11,618 nt of DNA from Candidatus Methanomethylophilaceae archaeon (GTDB lineage Archaea; Thermoplasmatota; Thermoplasmata; Methanomassiliicoccales; Methanomethylophilaceae), in the NCBI GenBank assembly GCA_013329105.1, contig DUKW01000079.1, positions 1 through 11,618 on the forward strand. Direction: 5' to 3'. The notes under the pieces are model-generated. The model searched no databases. It was given only the letters and a program-made list of their open reading frames with translations, and was not told the origin of the DNA. The translations under genes were made by a program, and so were the position numbers. Positions 1 through 6,576 of the stretch are shown here, piece by piece (position 1 is the first letter of the stretch; every line of letters starts with the position of its first letter).

Positions 1-1
1 G

Positions 2-145
2 GGAAGGGTAGTAAAGTTCGAGGAAGGTGTTACCTCCACCACACTTGGACCGATAGTCTTCGATAGAAAGTTTACTGCTGCTTTGGTCTTGGGCATATTC
101 CGTGGTGATAAAACAGAAGTGGAGATTGAGGCATGGCTCGATTAA
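2..145 (+). CDS. C-terminal fragment of an unidentified protein (truncated by the window edge)
   Basis: The frame is open from base 2 to a TAA at 143-145, giving 47 residues that end in IEAWLD. The tail alternates short hydrophobic stretches (FTAALVLGIF) with charged residues (DKTEVEIE), which suggests a small beta-rich or mixed soluble domain. I see no membrane segment, cysteine cluster or catalytic motif. It lies upstream of, and on the same strand as, the membrane protein beginning at 202, with a 56-nt gap that holds a TATA-like element, so the two may be transcribed separately. I do not recognise the family. It is called coding because the frame has no stop and ends just before a normal intergenic gap. 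Confidence 0.5.
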   Translation, partial: GRVVKFEEGVTSTTLGPIVFDRKFTAALVLGIFRGDKTEVEIEAWLD

Positions 146-154
146 GTGAAATAA

Positions 155-162
155 TTGTATAC
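155..162 (+). promoter_or_regulatory. TATA-like element before the membrane protein gene
   Basis: TTGTATAC, centred near 158, lies in the only AT-rich part of the gap. A start site about 26 nt downstream (near 184) would give a leader of roughly 18 nt containing the SD-like run GGAGGGGGG at 184-192. This rests on position and composition only. Confidence 0.3.
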
Positions 163-201
163 TCACTGCTGTTTTACACTTAAGGAGGGGGGTTAGAGTC
201 A

Positions 202-1275
202 TTGGCAGGCAAAAAGCGCAGACGAAAATTGGATCTCAGTAGTGATCGTGATGATGCAATAGTGAGACTTTTTCTCATATCCCTTCTGGTATTTGCAGTT
301 GTCTCAGTGATTTGTATACTGTTAGGATTAGTCAAGGACGCCATTACGGCCATTCCAATATTCTCTTTCTCTCTTGTGATTGTAGGTTTTGTAGCTTTTG
401 CAGACCGTCTTCGCTGGTATTATTCTCTGATACTCATTGCTGTTGTGGCAGCGCTTTATTTTTATGGTGTTGAGACCATATTTATTTTGTTCATTCTCTA
501 TGCCGTCCTTGGCGGTTTCGGTGTTGTGAGGGTGATTGTGGCATTGCAAAGAAAATTCTTCTACCGGGCGCTCTCACGCATCGAGGGCATAAGTCTTCGG
601 GAAGAACTCGATTTTAAAGATAAATTGATGATATTTCTATTTAACATACCTGAAGGTCTGAATACCAGTGATCTTCTGGCGGATCATAATATGAAACGGG
701 AGCATATACCGCTTGATGATATCTTAAGAACGATGGGTCTGGGGGTGATAGTCGGTATGTTCCTGTGGGTGTACCTAAGTCTTAACCCTGCTATGCTTAG
801 CATATATTCACTGGATTATATTCTTCTCATAATGTTTCTGCTTACACTTTATATACCGTTCATTATTCTTCCCTGGTCCATCTTTCGCTCGTTGGATGTG
901 CGCATCAAAGGACCATTCCACGAAATGAGGCTCTACAACGGTGTGGTGTCCACCATAAAGAAGATCGCTATGCCTGTCATTCCTATCCTCATCTACATAA
1001 TATTTGCCGCTAACCGTTTGGGCATAGACGCTCTTTTGGGATACATAACCATATCCTTGATCTTTAATCTGATAACGATGGCTTCGACCTCCGTCGTCTA
1101 TTTCGTTCTTTATGAGAAGGAAGTTATTGAGGACATAGTGTCACGGTGGAGAGTTTTTCGTCCTGCGCCCAGGTTGGTGGAGCTGACCAAGAAGGAAGAG
1201 CAGAAAAGACAGGTCCCTGCCACTCCCCAGAGGTACTACGATATAGACGCTCTTCCAGACTTCACCTCGGATTAG
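202..1275 (+). CDS. Polytopic membrane protein of unknown function
   Basis: This is a 357-residue integral membrane protein that I do not assign to a family. It starts at a TTG, chosen because a strong SD-like run (GGAGGGGGG, 184-192) lies 9 nt upstream. The N-terminus is very basic (KKRRRK, residues 4-9). Hydrophobic segments fall near residues 22-43, 49-66, 72-88, 91-112, 178-197, 205-225, 254-271 and 277-303, so about eight helices. Residues 113-177 form a polar, probably cytoplasmic loop, and the C-terminal tail of about 50 residues is charged. No transporter signature, protease motif or metal site stands out. Its last 14 bases overlap the 3' end of the convergent gene at 1262. An archaeal conserved hypothetical protein is the safest description. 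Confidence 0.8.
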   Translation: MAGKKRRRKLDLSSDRDDAIVRLFLISLLVFAVVSVICILLGLVKDAITAIPIFSFSLVIVGFVAFADRLRWYYSLILIAVVAALYFYGVETIFILFILYAVLGGFGVVRVIVALQRKFFYRALSRIEGISLREELDFKDKLMIFLFNIPEGLNTSDLLADHNMKREHIPLDDILRTMGLGVIVGMFLWVYLSLNPAMLSIYSLDYILLIMFLLTLYIPFIILPWSIFRSLDVRIKGPFHEMRLYNGVVSTIKKIAMPVIPILIYIIFAANRLGIDALLGYITISLIFNLITMASTSVVYFVLYEKEVIEDIVSRWRVFRPAPRLVELTKKEEQKRQVPATPQRYYDIDALPDFTSD

Positions 1276-1714
1276 TGATACGGCGTATTATTCTCGGTTC
1301 ATATATTCCCCATGATTCTTTTTTTAGTACCAGCAAAGTGAGGAACCCACCGGCTAATAATATCAGTACCAACCCTGTAGACAGGTTATCTATGGCGATG
1401 TATCCTGCAAAGTAAAGTGTGCCTACACAGCTTGCTAATAAGAGATAGTAATGATAACTTTGGGGTATCCATAGACCTATACGGTCGCCGTAATGATATA
1501 TCAGCATGATTGAAAGTAACAGAATGATTATACCAGATAAGAATAGGACAGAGCCCATCAGGTTCAGGATTGTATGGTATTTCTCTCCTGTGGGGTCCCT
1601 GATCATTCTGGAAAAAACGCCAGACATGGTGATGGAGAAAGCCGTGCCCCACCATCTTTGTAGGATTGGCATTATCCCATTGACTGCGTATGATTGAATC
1701 CGATCCATGTGCAT
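1262..1714 (-). CDS. Small membrane protein of unknown function
   Basis: The product is about 150 residues. The frame can be extended to a TTG at 1735, but the ATG at 1714 (a second ATG is at 1708) is preferred because a TATA-like box at 1739-1746 lies about 28 nt upstream, which would make the mRNA leaderless or nearly so. The first 45 residues are soluble and amphipathic, with the motif QRWWGTAF. Three hydrophobic helices follow at about residues 52-74, 89-108 and 113-130, and the tail is basic (EPRIIRRITNPR). It looks like a small three-helix membrane protein; I recognise no family. Its 3' end overlaps the end of the eight-helix membrane protein gene on the opposite strand. Confidence 0.65.
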   Translation of the reverse strand: MHMDRIQSYAVNGIMPILQRWWGTAFSITMSGVFSRMIRDPTGEKYHTILNLMGSVLFLSGIIILLLSIMLIYHYGDRIGLWIPQSYHYYLLLASCVGTLYFAGYIAIDNLSTGLVLILLAGGFLTLLVLKKESWGIYEPRIIRRITNPR

Positions 1715-1727
1715 CCCATATCTCTTA

Positions 1728-1907
1728 TTAATCAATCATAATATATCTTTTCTGTCTATTTCTCTCATTCGCCCAAAGTTTCTCGACGTCACTAATGTAA
1801 TATTGGAGAAATCTAGCATTGTTAGGGCAGCTCTCCGAGCCTGTAGATTTTTTTCTATGATGGAGGCTTAAAAGAACTATCTTAATAATTGGTACGAGTA
1901 GAGTCAT
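1728..1907 (-). CDS. Possible 59-residue small protein
   Basis: An ATG at 1905-1907 opens a 59-codon frame ending in TAA at 1728-1730. It fills almost the whole gap between the permease stop (1922) and the small membrane protein start (1714), leaving about 14 and 13 nt on either side. The spacing is like that of an operon. The predicted protein starts hydrophobic (residues 2-15) and is then strongly basic (HHRKK near 16-20, NERNRQKR near 47-54). No SD precedes it, and its 3' end contains the TATA box proposed for the next gene. A frame this length could occur by chance, so this is a tentative call. If it is not coding, this stretch is simply an intergenic and promoter region. Confidence 0.25.
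   Translation of the reverse strand: MTLLVPIIKIVLLSLHHRKKSTGSESCPNNARFLQYYISDVEKLWANERNRQKRYIMID
1739..1746 (-). promoter_or_regulatory. TATA-like box for the small membrane protein gene
   Basis: On the minus strand the sequence reads ATATATTA after a purine-rich AAAAG. Its centre is about 28 nt upstream of the ATG at 1714, the usual distance from an archaeal TATA box to the start site, so the transcript would begin at or just before the start codon. Confidence 0.45.
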
Positions 1908-1921
1908 TTATATGATATTAA

Positions 1922-3226
1922 TTATATATTGATATTAGGAATAAGAATCCCCCATTGGTAGGCTATAACTGGCAGAAGCAATGACCCTGTAAGATGGACT
2001 CTTCCTACACCTACTGCGGAAGGTATTAGCCCTAGTATCGAGCCAGTTAATAACATAAGCAGGCCGCCCGGTCCGCAAGTGACTATGGTAAGTATGCAAA
2101 GAAATAAGGCAATGGCCACATTGAACTTTGAAAGGTTCTTACCCTGGAGGAAACGGGCAAAAAGAACACCTGCCTTAACTGTAAGAAAATATCCCATGAC
2201 CGCTGTCATGAGTGCGCATAGTAGTAGGAGAGAGAAACTCTGTCCATTAAGGCCGGATGTTCCCTTGTTCATTATATCCGCAACAACGAGCATGGTGCCC
2301 GTTCTTCCGTTTCCGGTCACTGATAATGTGACTAGAGCAAAGACTGTCGCTGCCGTTCCTACAGAGGAGACCATTGTTATGAATCGTTCCGGCGTTTTCT
2401 CTGGTGAAGTCATGGAAGCTATAACCGCCCCAGTTGTAGAGGTCACACCAGGTAGCCATCCTACGGCCAAACCCGCTATTACCCCCTTCCAAGCTGGACC
2501 ACTGTCAACAGCGGTGCGGTATGAGCCTGTCTGAACAGGTACAGAGCCTCCACCGATTGAGATTAATAGAGCAGGCAGCCCGAACAGTCCTGATAGCATA
2601 GGCATCATGCTCCCTCCACCCGGGAAGCCAGAGTATGTGGCAGGCAGAGAGCCGTACATTGTAATAATGCCCAGGATCCCTGAAAGAATGCAAAGTATGA
2701 TGGCCCAGGCCCTCTTTTTCCATGCTCCATTTCCGCGCTCAGACATTATAAGAAGCACTAGAATGGATGGTAGGATGAACGGTATATGTTCTCTCAATAC
2801 ATCCCACCCATCAGTTCCCATGATAATGTATATTGGTAAAGCCAAGGTTACTGCTGCAGTCGCCCCTATCAGACTCCCCATCGCAGAGAAGGCAACTGCT
2901 TCTGCGCCTTTTCCCTCCTTCAACATCCGATGTCCTGGGAGAACGCTAAGAACGTCCTCCTCTCCTGGTGCCCCAAAGAATATCGATGGTACGAAGTCCA
3001 TAAAGGAATGCATAACGGATGCTGAGACAACAACGGCAGCCACCATAACAGGTATGATTGAGGCAGGCACCAGATCAACAATTAAAGAGCTTATGGTAGG
3101 ATACGTGATGAGGAGTATAGCTGCTAATGTATTGACATGTATACCAGGGACAAGACCGCTGAAACTCCCTATCGCTGCTCCTAGTAAGGTCATGTATACA
3201 AGGAGGACAAAGGTCATCACCTCCAT
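1922..3226 (-). CDS. TctA-family (DUF112) permease
   Basis: This 434-residue membrane protein resembles the large membrane subunit of tripartite tricarboxylate transporters. In bacteria that subunit works with TctB and a periplasmic TctC; archaeal relatives usually lack both, and neither is seen here. The supporting motif is GAPGEEDVLSVLPGH (about 85-99) followed by KEGKGAEA, which corresponds to the TctA region with the pattern FGxPG...DGxPxxxKGxxxxA. A proline-glycine motif occurs twice, GLVPGIH near 24-30 and GWLPGVT near 256-262, in line with the two-half architecture of the family. Most of the remainder is hydrophobic (roughly ten or more helices). The substrate cannot be read from sequence. 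It lies 70 nt downstream of hpt, with a minus-strand T6 run between them. A perfect SD complement oddly overlaps codons 1-4. Confidence 0.82.
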   Translation of the reverse strand: MEVMTFVLLVYMTLLGAAIGSFSGLVPGIHVNTLAAILLITYPTISSLIVDLVPASIIPVMVAAVVVSASVMHSFMDFVPSIFFGAPGEEDVLSVLPGHRMLKEGKGAEAVAFSAMGSLIGATAAVTLALPIYIIMGTDGWDVLREHIPFILPSILVLLIMSERGNGAWKKRAWAIILCILSGILGIITMYGSLPATYSGFPGGGSMMPMLSGLFGLPALLISIGGGSVPVQTGSYRTAVDSGPAWKGVIAGLAVGWLPGVTSTTGAVIASMTSPEKTPERFITMVSSVGTAATVFALVTLSVTGNGRTGTMLVVADIMNKGTSGLNGQSFSLLLLCALMTAVMGYFLTVKAGVLFARFLQGKNLSKFNVAIALFLCILTIVTCGPGGLLMLLTGSILGLIPSAVGVGRVHLTGSLLLPVIAYQWGILIPNINI

Positions 3227-3248
3227 ATGAGTTGATTAACTAAAAGTG

Positions 3249-3254
3249 AAAAAA
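3249..3254 (-). terminator. Oligo-T run after hpt
   Basis: On the minus strand TTTTTT lies about 43 nt past the hpt stop codon and before the permease start. Archaeal RNA polymerase can terminate at U-rich tracts without a hairpin. A run of six is weak, so read-through into the permease gene is quite possible. Confidence 0.25.
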
Positions 3255-3296
3255 GATCGGCCCTTACATCCAAACTTTATGTCTCTAATATTCTCA

Positions 3297-3854
3297 TTAT
3301 TCGTAATAAACGGTGTGGCCATTAACAACGTCTACCTTAAGAAGGGTCTTTACCTTTATTCCGATCTCATTTTCCAATTCACTTTTATGTTGTGTTTTCT
3401 CGAAAACCATTATGATATCCACTATCTCGGCACCTATCTCTCTAAGAGCACCGACCAAAGCTTTTAGAGTCCCTCCCGTGCTGAGAACATCATCCACAAT
3501 TACCACTCTGTCTCCTCCCTTCACGCCGTTTACATACATGTCGGTATGAGAGTATCCTGTGTATTGAGATATGTTCAATTCACCGGGTAGGCCATATCCT
3601 CTTTTTCTGACTATGCTGTAAGGAATACCCAAGCTCAGAGCTATGGGAACAGCGAGATGGATGCCCATCGCTTCTGGGGCTAGTATCCTGTCGCATTCAA
3701 AATCGCCGATTTCGATCATTCGGTCCGTAACCTCTCGGAGGAGAGCCGGATCCATCATCGGGATACCATCGGTTATTGGATGTACGAAATACTGATAGTC
3801 CCCTATTCCTACAACGGGGCAATCCACAATGCTCTGTTTCAGTCTCTCCAGCAT
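3297..3854 (-). CDS. hpt: Hypoxanthine phosphoribosyltransferase, archaeal type
   Basis: Joins hypoxanthine (and often guanine) to PRPP, giving IMP (or GMP) in purine salvage in the cytoplasm. The PRPP-binding loop VVIVDDVLSTGGT is clear (117-129 from the chosen start), preceded by the family hallmarks YFVHPITDGIP, EAMGIHLA and RKRGYGLPGE. These are typical of the archaeal Hpt group, which is APRT-like in fold. The ATG at 3854 is chosen because the family begins with a MLE(K/R)L-type sequence; this gives 185 residues, the usual length. The frame is open to a GTG at 3893 that overlaps the stop of adenine deaminase in GTGA, so a coupled start with 13 more residues is the alternative. The upstream deaminase supplies its substrate, hypoxanthine. 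Confidence 0.92.
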   Translation of the reverse strand: MLERLKQSIVDCPVVGIGDYQYFVHPITDGIPMMDPALLREVTDRMIEIGDFECDRILAPEAMGIHLAVPIALSLGIPYSIVRKRGYGLPGELNISQYTGYSHTDMYVNGVKGGDRVVIVDDVLSTGGTLKALVGALREIGAEIVDIIMVFEKTQHKSELENEIGIKVKTLLKVDVVNGHTVYYE

Positions 3855-3889
3855 ATGGACCTTCAAAGAGGTGTTAAAGTAAAAGGTTT

Positions 3890-5521
3890 TCACTCCCGGA
3901 TGAGCGGGTCAACAAATTTGAACTCGAGGCTGTTGAATAAACCCTTGTCCCCTATCTTAAGATTAGGTAGGACTAGTAGGCTCTGGAATCCCATGGTCAT
4001 GAAAGGTGCGTGGAGCTCACACCCTAATGATCTGACAAAATTATTTATCTCCTCTTCCATCTTGGCGACATTCACAGCGTTTTCAGTACTCATGAGTCCT
4101 GCAACAGGCAGGGGGAGAGATATGTCTGATACGCCGTCTGTAGCGAAATAACCACCATATTCTGAGACACCATTAACAACTCTAGCCATCTCATTGGGCC
4201 CGGTAGCTACAGCAATGATGTTGTGGGAGTCGTGAGCTACACTGGATGCCATGCCTCCTCTTTTTAAGCCAAAACCCCTAACTATGCCTATGGAAGGGGG
4301 AGCAATCTCATACCGGTTAACAACCACGATATATAGTAAATCTCGAGAGGGGTCAGCCAGTATACATCCATTTTGTACCTTCATCTCCACAATCTCTTCT
4401 AGACTTGTGATCTGGTCAGGTATTATGCGTATCGCCCTTACTTTTGCCCTATCTCCATCTGCAAGCAGGCAGAAATCTTCGGCGCACCACCTTTTTTTCG
4501 TTATTCGCGTAGGTGCAGAAAGGGGCTTTGGCTCGAAGCAAGCCCTGTCATTGATAGCTACGAGATTCCCATCGATGTACACTTCCAAAACATTAAAATT
4601 CTCAAGATCTGAGACGAGTACCATGTCAGCCGGCATATCCAAATCTATATACCCGCCCGGGAGATGATAATGTCGTGCTGGCCAGAGGCTAGCTGCTTTT
4701 ATTGCGCGTAAAGGGTCTACCCCCAAAGAAACAATCTTTCGCAAAAGACGGTCCATGTAACCATTTAGTATATCGGCGGCGTGAACGTCATCTGTAGCTA
4801 GGAAAAATTCATGTTCTCTGGTAATACCAATAAGATCCTCCATGTTCTTGGCAGCGCTCCCTTCGCGTATTTGCACGAGTACCCCCTTTTGGGATTTTTC
4901 TATAGCCTCGTCCAAAGTTGTGCACTCGTGATCGGTGCTTATACCGGCAGAGATGTATCTATCTAAAGCATCGCCACGTAGACCAGGAGCATGGCCATCC
5001 ACAGGTTTTCCACGTGATAGTGCCGATTCTATTTTGGCCATGACTTCAGGGTCACCGTTCAGGACACCGGGATAATTCATCATCTCTCCCAGAGCGACTA
5101 TTTCCTCCCTATCCATGAGACGATCCACATCTTCTGCCTTTATCATAGCACCAGATGTCTCCCATGGTGTGGCGGGGACGCAAGAGGGCACAGTGAAGTG
5201 GAACTTCAAAGGCACGCCTTTGCCATCAGCGACCATGAACTCTATGCCCTCAATTCCCAATACATTGGCAATTTCATGCGGATCGGTGACTACCGCGGTG
5301 AGACCATGAGGAATAGCGGCCTCCGCAAAGCGAGATGGAACAAGAAGGGACGACTCCACGTGAACATGTGAATCTATGAGGCCAGGCAGGATATACCGTT
5401 GAAAGTCTCTCTTCACTTCTTCTATATTTGTGACCCTGCCCCCTTCAACCGTTATTATGGCGGGGTAAATCCGGTCACCAACCACATCGACCAGGTTCCC
5501 CTCTATCGTGCTTCCTTTCAT
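3890..5521 (-). CDS. ade: Adenine deaminase
   Basis: Hydrolyses adenine to hypoxanthine and ammonia (EC 3.5.4.2); it is a metal-dependent amidohydrolase. The 543 residues are close to the usual family length. Visible motifs are LIDSHVHVES (48-57, metal-binding HxH), GEMMNYPGV (145-153), DGHAPGLRG (175-183), STDHE (195-199, metal-ligand region), ATDDVHAADI (242-251, catalytic-site region) and the C-terminal signature RGGMASSVAHDSHNI (421-435). No key residue appears to be missing. The ATG at 5521 is supported by a TATA-like box about 28 nt upstream, implying a leaderless mRNA. It is first in a pair with hpt, overlapping it by four bases, so the two probably form an adenine-to-IMP salvage operon. 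The gene diverges from the MJ1316/DUF504 gene at 5575. Confidence 0.95.
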   Translation of the reverse strand: MKGSTIEGNLVDVVGDRIYPAIITVEGGRVTNIEEVKRDFQRYILPGLIDSHVHVESSLLVPSRFAEAAIPHGLTAVVTDPHEIANVLGIEGIEFMVADGKGVPLKFHFTVPSCVPATPWETSGAMIKAEDVDRLMDREEIVALGEMMNYPGVLNGDPEVMAKIESALSRGKPVDGHAPGLRGDALDRYISAGISTDHECTTLDEAIEKSQKGVLVQIREGSAAKNMEDLIGITREHEFFLATDDVHAADILNGYMDRLLRKIVSLGVDPLRAIKAASLWPARHYHLPGGYIDLDMPADMVLVSDLENFNVLEVYIDGNLVAINDRACFEPKPLSAPTRITKKRWCAEDFCLLADGDRAKVRAIRIIPDQITSLEEIVEMKVQNGCILADPSRDLLYIVVVNRYEIAPPSIGIVRGFGLKRGGMASSVAHDSHNIIAVATGPNEMARVVNGVSEYGGYFATDGVSDISLPLPVAGLMSTENAVNVAKMEEEINNFVRSLGCELHAPFMTMGFQSLLVLPNLKIGDKGLFNSLEFKFVDPLIRE

Positions 5522-5544
5522 GAGTGCTGATTGGCCGTAAAGGA

Positions 5545-5554
5545 ATAAATATTC
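5545..5554. promoter_or_regulatory. Shared quasi-palindromic TATA box for divergent leaderless genes
   Basis: The plus strand reads AATAAATATT and the minus strand AATATTTATT. The centre, near 5549, is about 26 nt from the ATG at 5575 and about 28 nt from the ATG at 5521. Purine-rich sequence that could act as a BRE flanks it in both directions (GTAAAGG on plus, CTGAAG on minus). No SD precedes either start. A single element could therefore set both start sites. Confidence 0.5.
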
Positions 5555-5574
5555 TTCAGCTCCGATCTCTTCTT

Positions 5575-5805
5575 ATGCGTTTTCCGCGGGAGATATTGAA
5601 TGAGATAAAATGGAGAAAAGATATGGACCTATCTAGATGTCAGGTGACATTCGTACATAGGGGCGCTCCTAACGATGTTTTATCTATACGGGGCGATGAG
5701 ATCACGGAGTTGGGCCGCTCATTCTTCAGAGTGGGGCAAACATCCATACCTTACCACCGTATTCAGCAGATAATATATGATGAACAGATAGTATATTCTG
5801 CCTGA
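5575..5805 (+). CDS. MJ1316/DUF504 (UPF0248) RNA-binding domain protein
   Basis: A 76-residue single-domain protein of the DUF504/UPF0248 family, now called the MJ1316 RNA cyclic group end recognition domain. The family is predicted, not well proven, to bind RNA ends carrying cyclic phosphates and is thought to act in RNA processing or repair. Visible family features are REILNEIKWRKD at 5-16, the FVHRGAP motif at 26-32, and the C-terminal SFFRVGQTSIPYHRIQQI at 49-66. The ATG at 5575 is chosen because the family starts just before this R(E)xLNxIKW segment and a TATA-like box lies 26 nt upstream. An in-frame start at 5524 would add 17 residues running through that promoter. It is transcribed away from ade. 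Confidence 0.85.
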   Translation: MRFPREILNEIKWRKDMDLSRCQVTFVHRGAPNDVLSIRGDEITELGRSFFRVGQTSIPYHRIQQIIYDEQIVYSA

Positions 5806-5827
5806 GTAACTCTGATGTAGAGAATAG

Positions 5828-5835
5828 CTATTTAT
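5828..5835 (+). promoter_or_regulatory. TATA-like box for the acyltransferase gene
   Basis: CTATTTAT is centred about 27 nt before the ATG at 5859, with purine-rich AGAATAG upstream. No SD lies between, which fits a leaderless transcript. Confidence 0.45.
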
Positions 5836-5858
5836 CCAACATTAAGGATTCTCGGCCC

Positions 5859-6539
5859 ATGCCTGATTCCCGTTGGGGAATGCCCCCTATCAGTCATCAG
5901 ATACCCGGTTTACGCAGTATTATTAACAGTATCCGTTGGTTCCCGCGGAAGTTCTGGAAGGTACCGATGTTTTGTAATTATCCAGTCAAGATCCATTTGG
6001 ATAAAGAGGCTGTTTTTTCAATTGACGGGAGGGTATTTTTTATGGCCTTACCTGAGATGGTAGAGGCCTATTCAGCTAAAATGGCTGGATGTCGCAGTGC
6101 CATCATTATCCGCGAGAAGGGGTCTTTGACCGTAGGTGATGGAACTCTTATCGGTCCAGGTGTGAGATTTAATATCGGCCAGGGTGCAGAGGTCCGTGTG
6201 GGGAGCCGCACACTGTTGAACGAGAACTGCAACATATACAGCCGTGAGAAAGTGTCTATCGGAGATGATTGTGCCATATCTTGGGGGGTAAAAATAATGG
6301 ATACAGATTTCCATGTTTTGGTCCGTGACGGGAAGCGTCTGCCCGAGTCCGCTCCTGTAGTTATAGAGGATCATGTGTGGATAGGATCCGATGCCACTGT
6401 TCTTAAAGGTGTGAGGATCGGTAAGAATTCCGTTGTCGGTGCAGGGGCTGTGGTGACTCACGATGTCCCTCCTGGGACGGTGGTCGCCGGTAACCCTGCG
6501 CGTTTTATCCATCAAGAGATGTCCTGGCACTGGATGTAG
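5859..6539 (+). CDS. Hexapeptide-repeat (left-handed beta-helix) acyltransferase
   Basis: A 226-residue protein of the WbbJ/maltose O-acetyltransferase-like group, which typically moves an acetyl group from acetyl-CoA to a sugar or similar hydroxyl. The hexapeptide repeats are readable from about 90 to 205 (for example VGDGTLIGPGV, VSIGDDCAI, VIEDHVWIGSDATVLKGV, IGKNSVVGAGAVV). The loop with DTDFH near 148-152 supplies the likely catalytic histidine, and AGNPARFI at 210-217 is the usual end of the fold. About 85 N-terminal residues are less typical, with a basic, aromatic stretch (RWFPRKFWK, 26-34). There is no signal peptide. The gene stands alone; no glycosyltransferases lie nearby, so the acceptor is unknown. 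Cell-surface glycan modification is a guess from family habits. Confidence 0.85.
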   Translation: MPDSRWGMPPISHQIPGLRSIINSIRWFPRKFWKVPMFCNYPVKIHLDKEAVFSIDGRVFFMALPEMVEAYSAKMAGCRSAIIIREKGSLTVGDGTLIGPGVRFNIGQGAEVRVGSRTLLNENCNIYSREKVSIGDDCAISWGVKIMDTDFHVLVRDGKRLPESAPVVIEDHVWIGSDATVLKGVRIGKNSVVGAGAVVTHDVPPGTVVAGNPARFIHQEMSWHWM

Positions 6540-6555
6540 GTTGTGGCTCAATATC

Positions 6556-6563
6556 ATTTTATA
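6556..6563 (+). promoter_or_regulatory. TATA-like box for tyrS
   Basis: ATTTTATA is centred 33 nt before the ATG at 6593, predicting transcription start near 6586 and a leader of about 7 nt without an SD. The palindrome at 6561-6576 overlaps its end. Confidence 0.45.
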
Positions 6564-6576
6564 AGCGTCCGCTTAT
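6561..6576. promoter_or_regulatory. Perfect inverted repeat in the tyrS promoter (candidate operator)
   Basis: ATAAGCG-TC-CGCTTAT has perfect 7-bp arms around a 2-nt centre. It begins within the TATA-like box and ends about 10 nt before the predicted start site. A two-base loop is a poor RNA hairpin but a good dimer-binding site, so a DNA operator is more likely than a terminator for the acyltransferase gene ending at 6539. Confidence 0.4.

Noticed and set aside
1830..1854. Small stem GCTC-TCC-GAGC followed by a T7 run on the plus strand, resembling an intrinsic terminator or the end of a small RNA
   Set aside because: The stem is only 4 bp, the T run begins 7 nt after it, and no plus-strand gene lies nearby that needs it. 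It also overlaps the possible minus-strand small ORF.
2607..3230. 207-codon plus-strand open frame opposite the permease gene
   Set aside because: It is antisense to a clear membrane protein, has no recognisable domain and reflects the codon pattern of the minus-strand gene.
3297..3309. Inverted repeat TTATT-CGT-AATAA at the 3' end of hpt
   Set aside because: It is made of the last codons and stop of hpt, is entirely A/T in the arms and is short enough to be chance.
6072..6557. 161-codon minus-strand open frame opposite the acyltransferase gene
   Set aside because: The product shows no family features, while the plus strand reads as a clear hexapeptide-repeat protein.
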